Positions 1-7,400 of a DNA stretch of 64,000 bases are shown here, in pieces. The first letter of the stretch is position 1; every line of letters begins with the position of its first letter. Source of the stretch: Pandoraea iniqua (GTDB taxonomy: Bacteria; Pseudomonadota; Gammaproteobacteria; Burkholderiales; Burkholderiaceae); assembly GCF_902459685.1 (NCBI RefSeq), contig NZ_CABPSF010000007.1, forward strand, positions 124,001-188,000. The letters are read 5' to 3'. Made by a program: the position numbers and the translations under genes. A model generated the notes under the pieces. That model did no database searches. It was not told the origin of the DNA and saw only the letters and a list, made by a program, of their open reading frames with translations.

Positions 1-1101
1 CGTCTCGGCGCGCTGCTGCGTGAGCAGTTTCCGTCGGGCAAGCGCCTGTGCGTGGTCACCGACGGCTTTCTGCACAAGAGCGGTCTGCTGAACCCGGCAC
101 TGGCCGATCTGACGAAGCATGACTGGCAGGTCTCGGTGATCGACGACGTGATCGCCGATCCGCCCGAACATGTGGTGCTCGAAGCTGCCGAACGTGCGCG
201 CGCCGGCGATGCGGAAATCGTGCTCGGGTTGGGCGGCGGTTCGTCGATGGACGTGGCGAAGCTGCTCGCCGTGCTGTTGCCGGGCACGCAATCGCTCAAA
301 GACATGTACGGCGTGAAGAAAGTGACGGGCACGCGCCTGCCGCTGGTGCAGATGCCGACCACCGCCGGTACGGGCTCGGAAGTCACCGCTGTCTCGATCG
401 TGACGACCGGCGAGACGACGAAGATGGGCGTGGTTGCACCGCAACTCTTCGCCGATCTGGCCATTCTCGACGCGGAACTCACGCTCGGCCTGCCGCGCGC
501 GGCCACTGCCGCCACCGGTATCGACGCGATGGTGCACGCCATCGAAGCCTATACGTCAGCGCACCTGAAGAACCCGGTCTCGGACATGCTGGCCGTGAAG
601 GCCCTCGAACTGCTCTCGCGTAACCTGCTGCCCGCCTGCGACGACGGCAACAACCGCGACGCACGCGAAGCCATGCTCGTGGGCGCCATGTTCGCCGGTC
701 AGTCGTTCGCCAACTCGCCGGTTGCAGCGGTGCATGCGCTCGCTTACCCGATCGGCGGCATCTTCCACGTGGCGCACGGTCTCTCGAACGCGCTGGTGCT
801 TTCGCACGTCATGCGCTTCAATGCGCCTGCTGCCAGCAAGCTGTATGCAGAACTGGCCGACGTGATCCTGCGCGATAACGCCACCGGCAGCGATGAAGCC
901 AAAACCGATGCGCTGATCCGCCACATCGAATCGATGATCGTTGCGACCGCCATTCCGCGCACGTTGCGTGAAGTCGGTGTGAAGCAGGACGACATCGCAC
1001 GGATGGCCAGCGACGCGATGCTTCAGACCCGCCTGCTGGTCAACAACCCCCGCGAAGTCAAAGAAGCGGACGCGTTTGCCATCTATAGCGCAGCGTTCTG
1101 A
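1..1101 (+). CDS. Iron-containing alcohol dehydrogenase (5' end outside window)
   Basis: This is the last 366 codons of a group III, iron-dependent alcohol dehydrogenase, which interconverts alcohols and aldehydes or ketones with NAD(P) in the cytoplasm. The frame is open from base 1, so the true start lies upstream; the GTG at 52 is internal. The dinucleotide-binding loop GGGSSMDVAK is near visible residue 77 and the TTAGTGSE motif near 120. Likely metal ligands are the Asp and His of GIDAMVHAIEAY (about 175 and 179), the His of AVHALAYP (about 244) and the His of the FHVAHG loop. All expected family residues that fall in the window are present. The substrate cannot be told from sequence; neighbours downstream look unrelated. 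Confidence 0.9.
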   Translation, partial: RLGALLREQFPSGKRLCVVTDGFLHKSGLLNPALADLTKHDWQVSVIDDVIADPPEHVVLEAAERARAGDAEIVLGLGGGSSMDVAKLLAVLLPGTQSLKDMYGVKKVTGTRLPLVQMPTTAGTGSEVTAVSIVTTGETTKMGVVAPQLFADLAILDAELTLGLPRAATAATGIDAMVHAIEAYTSAHLKNPVSDMLAVKALELLSRNLLPACDDGNNRDAREAMLVGAMFAGQSFANSPVAAVHALAYPIGGIFHVAHGLSNALVLSHVMRFNAPAASKLYAELADVILRDNATGSDEAKTDALIRHIESMIVATAIPRTLREVGVKQDDIARMASDAMLQTRLLVNNPREVKEADAFAIYSAAF

Positions 1102-1113
1102 TCGAGCCTCTCT

Positions 1114-1139
1114 TGCGCCCGTCCTCCGGGACGGGCGCA
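1114..1139 (+). terminator. GC-rich hairpin after alcohol dehydrogenase
   Basis: A perfect 10-bp stem, TGCGCCCGTC paired with GACGGGCGCA, with a 6-nt loop begins 12 bases after the stop codon. No T-run follows, so intrinsic termination is only suggested. Confidence 0.45.
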
Positions 1140-1237
1140 GCGCCTGCCCCTCGCCCTGAATCGCCCCTCCCCGATTTTCTCTCGTTTTACAATGTGCGCT
1201 CCCGAACGCCTGTCGCGTTCCCCCGGAGGCACTCGCC

Positions 1238-1639
1238 ATGAAGAAGCCCCAGTCGGAGACTTCCCCCACGCCCCCCACACCGCTCGATGTCGCCGCACTC
1301 ATCGACGCGCGTATCGCAGAACTGGGTGACTGGCGCGGCGACATGCTCGCCCACGTCCGCGCCATCATCACGAAGGCCAATCCCGGCATCACCGAGGAAT
1401 GGAAATGGCGCGTGCCGGTCTGGTCGCTCGACGGCATACTCTGCACCGGCGAATCGTATAAGGCCGCCGTGAAGCTGACCTTCGCCAAAGGTGCCTCGCT
1501 GCCCGACCCCGCCAAACTCTTCAACGCCAGCCTCGACGGGAACACCCGCCGGGCCATTGATCTCCATGAAGGCGACACGGTGAACGAGAAAGCGCTCACC
1601 GCCCTCATCCGTGCCGCCATCGCTGCCAATCAACGCTGA
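1238..1639 (+). CDS. DUF1801 domain protein
   Basis: The 133-aa cytoplasmic protein matches the DUF1801 (YdhG-like) family in length and in its core: an N-terminal helix, EEWKWRVPVWSLDG around residues 50-63, then a K-x-x-F-x-x-G-A-x-L-x-D stretch and a C-terminal helical end. The family has a small alpha/beta fold and no established biochemical role. A GGAGG lies eight bases before the ATG. The next gene starts nine bases after its stop, so the two probably form one transcript. Confidence 0.8.
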   Translation: MKKPQSETSPTPPTPLDVAALIDARIAELGDWRGDMLAHVRAIITKANPGITEEWKWRVPVWSLDGILCTGESYKAAVKLTFAKGASLPDPAKLFNASLDGNTRRAIDLHEGDTVNEKALTALIRAAIAANQR

Positions 1640-1647
1640 TACCGATT

Positions 1648-2037
1648 TTGCCCATGCCGCAAGCCCTCAACCCTCGCGATGAGATCGTCACGCTCGACGC
1701 TCGCCCCGTTCTGGTCTGGAACGCCCCCGCGAACGCGCTATCCCGTGAAGCCGATGTCGGTGACCTGCTGTCCGCCGCATGGGAGAACGATGTGGACTGG
1801 GTCGCCCTGCACACTCACGTGCTGCACGACGACTTTTTCCGGCTCGAAACCGGCCTCGCGGGCGCCATTCTGCAAAAACTCGTGAACTACCGCATCAAAC
1901 TGACGATCGTCGGCAATATCGACGCTTGGCTGGCGCGCAGCGAAGCATTTCGTGCCTTTGTCCGGGAAACCAATCGAGGCACGACGGCATCATTTGTTGC
2001 AACGCTTGATGCATTTTTCCCGCATTCTGATGTGTAA
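1648..2037 (+). CDS. DUF4180 domain protein
   Basis: The 129-aa protein resembles DUF4180. It shows the run DVGDLLSAAWENDVDWVALH, then DFFRLETGLAGAILQKLVNY, a KLTIVGNI strand and a C-terminal ETNRG segment, all in the order usual for that family. No catalytic residues or membrane segments are evident and the function is unknown. It follows the DUF1801 gene by eight bases, which suggests co-transcription. Nothing on this strand follows for 640 bases. Confidence 0.75.
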   Translation: MPMPQALNPRDEIVTLDARPVLVWNAPANALSREADVGDLLSAAWENDVDWVALHTHVLHDDFFRLETGLAGAILQKLVNYRIKLTIVGNIDAWLARSEAFRAFVRETNRGTTASFVATLDAFFPHSDV

Positions 2038-2676
2038 ATTTCCATATTCAACGAATATATAAATAGACACTTAATAAAATTACAAAAAATAAATGCCGAA
2101 TTAAAAATTAAATAGTTGCGGGAAATTTTGAATTTATTTTTATTTTTGATTTTCAAAAAATTGAAAATAAATTATTTCGCACCGCGAAAAAACCCTGCGA
2201 AATCCCACCCGCCAAGGATCTCGAAGCTCGACGGCACTTCATCGAAAACACGCGATTCGCCCTGACATTTCGATGAAATAAGAACCATTCAATCAATATG
2301 TAACGATTTGAGAAAGACCTCTTGAAGCGCAAGAGATTGTCTCGGAACCCGGACAAATAACGCATTGACTCTCCGGAACCCGGTGATATCCTTCATCACA
2401 TCGACGTACGAAATAAACCGGACTACCAAAAACAATGGCGACCGGAATTTGAGTTGAAACATCCGGTGCAGATAATGCGCCCCGTCAGAAAATAGATTGT
2501 CCGGGATTTCGGGAACCCCTCGGTTACGCCCTTCGTTACCAAGTCCGACGTGAATGCACACCTCAGGGCCGACGCGGCCAAGACCGCGCTGGAGGCGTGT
2601 ACGCGATTGGATCAGGGCGCCGCACGCCAGACCGTCATCCGCAACATGATCGGAAATACCCGCCTCTGGAGGCGTC
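2038..2676. other. AT-rich intergenic region upstream of luxR
   Basis: I find no convincing gene here; the open frames lack coding character. Bases 2038-2170 are strikingly A+T rich against GC-rich surroundings, with runs such as TTTATTTTTATTTTTG and a small inverted repeat ATTTTC...GAAAAT around 2149-2168. The remainder is of intermediate composition. The stretch probably holds the luxR promoter and could be a site for an H-NS/MvaT-type silencer, which is an inference. Confidence 0.6.
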
Positions 2677-3390
2677 ATGTCTGCACTGATGCACCTGCTC
2701 GAAACGATTCACGACGATTGCGTCGACATCGACGACGCGCAAAAGCTCTTTCAGCGGATCGTCAACTTCTCAAGCCGCATCGGCTTCGAATTCTGCTGCT
2801 ACGGCTTTCGCAGTCACCGTTCTGCGACGCAGGCCGAAGTTCGCGTGTTCGACACGTACCCGACCGGCTGGATGTCGCACTACTGCCATCAAGGCTTTCT
2901 CGACGTGGATCCGACGGTGTTGGTCGGCATGCATAGCGACAAACTGCTGTTGTGGCGCGATCCGGCCATGCCACGCGCAGACGCGCTCTGGCAGGAAGCC
3001 GCCGACTTCGGTCTGAATCACGGTGTGGGACGCTCATGCTGGGGGCCGCACGGCGAATTCGGTCTGCTGAGTTTCGGGCGAGCGCACGACGCGCTATCGT
3101 CTTCCGAGCTGCAATCGCTCAACGTCGGCATGGGCGTGCTGGCGAATTACACGCACGAATCGATGAGCCGTCTGCTCCGGCCTCAGCATCCGCCCTTCGA
3201 TATGGACTCGCTCTCGGCACGCGAGCGCGAAGTGCTGCTCTGGACGGCCGAAGGAAAAACCGCCGACGAAATCGGCGACATCCTTGGCATCTCCACGCGC
3301 ACGGTCAACTTCCATATTCGCAACTGCCTCGACAAAACCGGCTGTCGCAATAAGGTTCAGAGCGCGATCCGTCTGGTGATGTGGCGCTGA
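2677..3390 (+). CDS. luxR: LuxR-family acyl-homoserine-lactone receptor and transcription regulator
   Basis: This 237-aa protein is a canonical quorum-sensing regulator. The N-terminal autoinducer-binding domain (about 15-160) keeps the signature ligand residues: W65 and Y69 of GWMSHY, D78-P79, W93 and G116. The C-terminal GerE helix-turn-helix (about 176-234) has LSAREREVLLW and TADEIGDILGISTRTVNFHI. Such proteins bind an acyl-homoserine lactone, dimerise and bind palindromic lux boxes. GGAGG six bases before the ATG fixes the start. The gene converges on the luxI frame and overlaps its 3' end by 34 bases, an arrangement known for Pandoraea quorum-sensing pairs. Five lux-box-like palindromes occur further along the window and are its likely targets. 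Confidence 0.93.
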   Translation: MSALMHLLETIHDDCVDIDDAQKLFQRIVNFSSRIGFEFCCYGFRSHRSATQAEVRVFDTYPTGWMSHYCHQGFLDVDPTVLVGMHSDKLLLWRDPAMPRADALWQEAADFGLNHGVGRSCWGPHGEFGLLSFGRAHDALSSSELQSLNVGMGVLANYTHESMSRLLRPQHPPFDMDSLSAREREVLLWTAEGKTADEIGDILGISTRTVNFHIRNCLDKTGCRNKVQSAIRLVMWR

Positions 3391-4142
3391 TGCGCGCCTG
3401 AAGGCACGGCCGGCAAAGTGTCGGCACCGGCTGGGATTTCAGTTGATGCGTCGGCGCCGGTGTTACGCATTAACCCGAGCGCCGCCAGTGCCACCGCATC
3501 GATGTCGATGCGATAGGCCGCGACCCAGCGCCCGTCGATGCGATACGCCACTCCCAGCTTGTGGGTCGGCACACCAAGGCGCACAAACAGTCGCGCGAGG
3601 CTCACATAGGTCACGCCAACGAGCCGGTGCGCACCCAGCGCGCGTGCGGTAAAGATGGCAGCCCGCAGCAGTTCCCGTGCCCCTTGCGCCGATTGCTCCA
3701 ACGCGACTTTCGAGCGGGGCGTCCACACGTCGGCAGCTTACAGCGCAAATCGCGACAACTCCCACACAGCGTCCGGAAACGTGGCCTCGTGGTCGAGGCT
3801 CAGCGCCTCGTCGAGATGGCGCAATTTCGGGTATTCGAAAATGACCGCGGCCGGCATGTCGTCGACGAGATGCCGGAAGTGATCGCCCAGCAGGAAGTGA
3901 CGGGTAGCGGGCAGCAGGCGCGCGCAACCGACGATGGCATCGCCGTCACCGCGCAAGGTCACGTAGACGGTATCGTCGTGGTCGTATTCGTCGGATTCTT
4001 CACCAGCCGTCGCGCGGGCAGTCACCGGCGACGCGGGGACACACCACCCCAGTTTCTGAACGAAGACCCGATGCCGGAAGCGTGCGATCTCCGCGCGCGT
4101 CGACGGCATCATCTGTGCGCCCCTCAAAACATCTACCCGCAT
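3357..4142 (-). pseudogene. luxI: LuxI-type acyl-homoserine-lactone synthase interrupted by an in-frame stop
   Basis: The frame encodes an autoinducer synthase of 261 sense codons, but codon 135 is TAA (3738-3740, complement). The first 134 residues contain the LuxI signature: R23, F27 and W33 near the N terminus, acidic residues of ESDEYDHDD, ARLLP, and WELSR (E128, R131). After the stop the same frame continues with AADVWTPRSKVALEQ and a typical C-terminal half that normally forms the acyl-chain pocket. No other frame change is needed. A C-to-T change of CAA (Gln) to TAA is one simple origin. The start is set by GGAGGT five bases before ATG 4142. A lux box lies 62 bases upstream, as expected of an autoinduced synthase. 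Translation would give a half-length and probably inactive enzyme unless the stop is read through or is a sequencing error. Confidence 0.88.
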
Positions 4143-4203
4143 CGCATACCTCCGTCGACAGGCTGGATGAAACGAGGGTATCGGCACCAAAAATGGGCGG
4201 AAA

Positions 4204-4219
4204 CTGTCAACCTTGACAG
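4204..4219 (-). promoter_or_regulatory. Lux box upstream of luxI
   Basis: CTGTCAACCTTGACAG pairs at 7 of 8 positions (only the central pair fails). It is one of five closely related palindromes in the window and lies 62 bases before the luxI ATG, between luxI and the halovibrin-like gene. It is the expected site for LuxR autoinduction of the synthase. Confidence 0.8.
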
Positions 4220-4263
4220 GTACCGCCTTCCATTTTTCAGACCCACGTGCTTTCAAGTATCGG

Positions 4264-5700
4264 TCAATATTCCGAATTCCACCAATGCAGATTCGTACTG
4301 CGTGACCCGGGCGCAATGAAGCGGGCACCGGGCAACAACGCACCGTCCTGTTGCCCGGGGTCGTATGTGAAGATGGCCCCCGGCGCCGCCGAGAGGGTGA
4401 CCGACACAATCGGCATGAACCGGCCGGTGACGGCCATGTAATCCTGTTGAACGTACTCGGTCCCCGGCAAGTTCTCCGCGCCCGTATAGAAAAGCGATTC
4501 CAGCGGGATCTGGGTAGGAATGTCCTGCGGCCACGCGGCGAGAATGACTTCGTTGTGCTTGTCGACGAACGATTTACGCAGGTCGACCAGTACGCCGAAC
4601 TGTGCGGCCGACGGTGCCAGACCGCACCCGTTGCCGTTTGCCCACGTCGCCAGATACTGGGCCGCCGTGGTAATCCCCAACGCATCGCACAACCGCGCAT
4701 CGCCCTCGGTAGAGCAACTGTCGGGACGCTGCGCCGTCACGGCATTCACCGGGAACGCGCAGCGCCATATCACCGGATGCTGTGCGGGCGCCGACAGCTC
4801 TCGCATGATGATGCCGACCCCGCCCGTGGTCAGGGTCATGTTCATGTCCACGCGCGCATACGAGAACGACACGCCATTTCGAGACACGGAGTTGGGGCTC
4901 GGATTCCACGCATGGAACGCGGTGCCGAAACCGGTATTCCGGATCAGTACCCCCGAGCAGTCATAACCGGGCAAATTCCCCGGGCACGTGATCCGGGTAT
5001 CGAGATAGCGCGCCTCGAGCTGCTTCGCGACGGCGTATCCCCAGTCAAGTTGATCGCGCTCGTCGAAGCCGAACGCCGTCGCAGCACCGTCGCCGATCGA
5101 CGCCTTCAGAATGGGCACCCATTGCCCGGTGCCGTCGAAATACTGCTTCTGATAACGCACCGCCTGCGCCAATTGACCGCCCGCAGCGACGTCGTAGTAA
5201 ATGGCCTGCACGGCGAGGCTCGCGGGGGCGCTTGCGTTCCAGAGACTGACGCCCGCTGCGCTGGCGTTCGCCGGACACGGCGTACAGGGCGGCAATGGGC
5301 TCTGAACCGGTGGACAGCCGCAGACCAGCGCGTAGGGTTTGCCATCCCCCGCAGCCGTCGGTCTGTCAGCCAGCACAAAACCCACGGTATCGGGCGGATC
5401 GACGCGCGGCAGGTCCTGCCTCGCGTAGCTCAGCTCGGCATAGCCAGCGGCGGCATCATCGGCGCTCAAGCGCCAGAAATTGCCCCCGGCCCCATCGCGC
5501 GGCGCAGTGCGCAATAACACACCGGAGCACTCGTAGACGGGGCTGTTGACGAAGCATTTCGAGGGCGTGTTCCGGTATCGCTGGTTGATCAGATTCGCCA
5601 CGTCCGCTCCGCTCAGCGCAAGCGCGGGGATCGCCAGCAACGCAAGCCATGCGGCGACGAGCCCGCCAAGCGTCATCGTCAGTACGCGACGGCAGAACAT
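4264..5700 (-). CDS. Secreted halovibrin (HvnA)-like protein
   Basis: This 478-aa protein starts with a Sec signal peptide (about 1-29, a Leu/Ala-rich core ending ALALS), so it should be exported. It resembles proteins annotated as halovibrin HvnA in Pseudomonas and relatives. It shows two related blocks: NLINQRYRNTPSKC with CSGVLLR (from about 36), and LEARYLDTRITC with YDCSGVLIRNT, FHAWNPSP and GVSFSYARVD (from about 228). A family-typical end follows with HNEVILAAWPQDIP and a Q-Q-D-Y-M-x-x-T-G motif. Many Cys residues suggest disulfides. Halovibrins of Vibrio were described as NAD-glycohydrolase-type enzymes, but I see no basis to assign that activity. The gene starts 21 bases after the Ig-like protein gene stop and probably shares its transcript. 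Confidence 0.72.
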   Translation of the reverse strand: MFCRRVLTMTLGGLVAAWLALLAIPALALSGADVANLINQRYRNTPSKCFVNSPVYECSGVLLRTAPRDGAGGNFWRLSADDAAAGYAELSYARQDLPRVDPPDTVGFVLADRPTAAGDGKPYALVCGCPPVQSPLPPCTPCPANASAAGVSLWNASAPASLAVQAIYYDVAAGGQLAQAVRYQKQYFDGTGQWVPILKASIGDGAATAFGFDERDQLDWGYAVAKQLEARYLDTRITCPGNLPGYDCSGVLIRNTGFGTAFHAWNPSPNSVSRNGVSFSYARVDMNMTLTTGGVGIIMRELSAPAQHPVIWRCAFPVNAVTAQRPDSCSTEGDARLCDALGITTAAQYLATWANGNGCGLAPSAAQFGVLVDLRKSFVDKHNEVILAAWPQDIPTQIPLESLFYTGAENLPGTEYVQQDYMAVTGRFMPIVSVTLSAAPGAIFTYDPGQQDGALLPGARFIAPGSRSTNLHWWNSEY

Positions 5701-5721
5701 GAATGACCTCTCGATTTCGCA

Positions 5722-7338
5722 TCACGGCGCGATGCCGATCACCTGCAAAAAGTCCGCTTCGTTACGCCCCGTCGCATTGCCCTGCTCCGAGCCGCCGTTC
5801 AGATCGTAGGCATAGGCCGTTCCCGCACCGATCTGTGTGCCGGTCCAGAACTGGTAGCTCAACCACCCCATGTAGCCGGCCACCGGGCCCGTGCTCGGGT
5901 AGTAGACACGCCAGAACGCCTTCATGTCGTCGAGCGACACCATGTCCAGTCCGGCAGTCGTACACGCCACCTTGGCGCCCGCAAAGTTGGCCGAGGCACT
6001 CACAAAAAACACTTGCCGGACGCCCTTGACCGTCACGGTATGACTTCGCGTCTGGCCAAGACTGTCGGTCGCTGAGATCGTCGCACTGCCGTTGCCTGTC
6101 GCTACCACCACACCCGTGTTGTTGATTTGCGCCACATCCGAATCGGACGTCGCATAGGTGTATGGCGCGGTGCCGAACTTGCCCTCGCGCGTGTAGGTCG
6201 CGAAGGCCGGCACGACCAGCGGCGGCTTCTCTGCAACGAGGTAGCCCTTGCCGGTCGCATCGACCGTGGCGGATGCCTCGAAGGCTTCGCCGATGAAGAG
6301 CGTGAGCACATCCGATGTGACCGGCGCCCCGCCCCCCCGTTTAACGGTGTACGACAGGTGCGCCGACTGGTCGCGGTTCTGGTCGACGTGCGCGCGCGGC
6401 ACTTCGAAAACGTGGTCCTGCTGAGGTGTCTCGCCGACGGTCACCGTCTCGACGAACGCTGCCGGTACGCCGCTCGCATTGGTCCACGTGAACTCGATGA
6501 CATCGCCCGTGGCAATGCCCTGATAAGGCTTGAGCACGACATCGAGGGTCGGTCCGCTCACTTGTTCGGGGTCCAGCGAATTGCCTTCGGCCAGCGGCAC
6601 GTCGACCGCCGGCAACGCACCGACCGGCTCAAGAATGCGTGCGATGGATGCGTTGGATTCGAATGGATCGCCCGACGCCGGGATGATCTGCGTGCGAATC
6701 GACACGGCCTGCCCTGAGAAACGCAACAGCACGTCGCGAGCGATGGTGAACGTTACAGGCTGCCCCACGTCCGCGTCGGTCGCAATCGACTTCGCGTCTT
6801 CCCACTCGCCGCCGTTGATGCTGACGAACACCACGTCGTAACGCGCCATGCCGCCGTAGGGCGCGACGCTGGCCTTCGCCCCCTCTGCCGGTACGTCTTC
6901 CAGATTCAATACGCCGTTGACGACACCCTCGATCTCAGGCGGCGCAACGAGCCCGGGCTCAGGGGACGCATCGCCCACGGTAAGCGTGAGTGCGTCGGAG
7001 GATTCGGTGCCGCCCGCCACACTCACGACGGTGTAGGACACCGCAACGGTCTTGCCGTCGTTGGCCTCGATGTACTGGGCCGACACGTAGAAGCGAATGA
7101 CGCGCGGCAGGTTTGACGCCGTGACCTGAATGCTGTCACTGGTCGAGCCCGCCCCGGTCTCGCCGTCCCAGTGCATCGTGACGGTGTCGCCGACGGCCTT
7201 GCCTTGGTATAACGGCACGACGACGGTGGCCGACGGCGAACCGGGGTCGAGTGAGCCGCCGTCGGCCTCTTCGACCGAGGGGGCTTCGAGCGACGCGGCG
7301 CTGTTGCGTTTGCCGCTGGTGTCTTTGTCCAGATACAT
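5722..7338 (-). CDS. Ig-like repeat protein with BIG2 domain and lectin-like C terminus
   Basis: The 538-aa product starts with the same type of roughly 95-aa Ig-like repeats as the giant RCC1 proteins upstream (PSVEEADGGSLDP, Y-x-G-x-x-x-G-D, SDALTLTVG). About three copies cover residues 8-365. A BIG2-like segment follows (YTYATSDSDVAQINNTGVVV, about 390-440). The C-terminal 85 residues, with two spaced motifs (ACTTAGLDMVSLDDMKAFWR and a W-L-S-Y-Q-F-W-T stretch), resemble the C-type-lectin-like tips of intimin/invasin-type adhesins. There is no RCC1 repeat and no signal peptide. ATG 7338 is chosen over ATG 7344 because GGAG lies seven bases before it. The gene follows the first RCC1 gene by 62 bases with no lux box of its own. 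Adhesin-like by architecture; true role unknown. Confidence 0.7.
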   Translation of the reverse strand: MYLDKDTSGKRNSAASLEAPSVEEADGGSLDPGSPSATVVVPLYQGKAVGDTVTMHWDGETGAGSTSDSIQVTASNLPRVIRFYVSAQYIEANDGKTVAVSYTVVSVAGGTESSDALTLTVGDASPEPGLVAPPEIEGVVNGVLNLEDVPAEGAKASVAPYGGMARYDVVFVSINGGEWEDAKSIATDADVGQPVTFTIARDVLLRFSGQAVSIRTQIIPASGDPFESNASIARILEPVGALPAVDVPLAEGNSLDPEQVSGPTLDVVLKPYQGIATGDVIEFTWTNASGVPAAFVETVTVGETPQQDHVFEVPRAHVDQNRDQSAHLSYTVKRGGGAPVTSDVLTLFIGEAFEASATVDATGKGYLVAEKPPLVVPAFATYTREGKFGTAPYTYATSDSDVAQINNTGVVVATGNGSATISATDSLGQTRSHTVTVKGVRQVFFVSASANFAGAKVACTTAGLDMVSLDDMKAFWRVYYPSTGPVAGYMGWLSYQFWTGTQIGAGTAYAYDLNGGSEQGNATGRNEADFLQVIGIAP

Positions 7339-7365
7339 GGTCATGCTCCGGTGATGTCCGGCAAT

Positions 7366-7389
7366 GCCCGGGGGCAGATGCTCCCGGGC
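7366..7389 (-). terminator. Intergenic hairpin between Ig-like genes
   Basis: GCCCGGG pairs with CCCGGGC across a 10-nt loop in the 62-base gap. There is no T-run, so it may be a weak terminator or an RNA-stabilising stem rather than a full stop. Confidence 0.3.
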
Positions 7390-7400
7390 CGTGATTCACC

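Noticed and set aside
2289-2678. A 129-codon minus-strand frame in the gap before luxR
   Set aside because: It has no ribosome site or recognisable domain, and its end overlaps the luxR start region.
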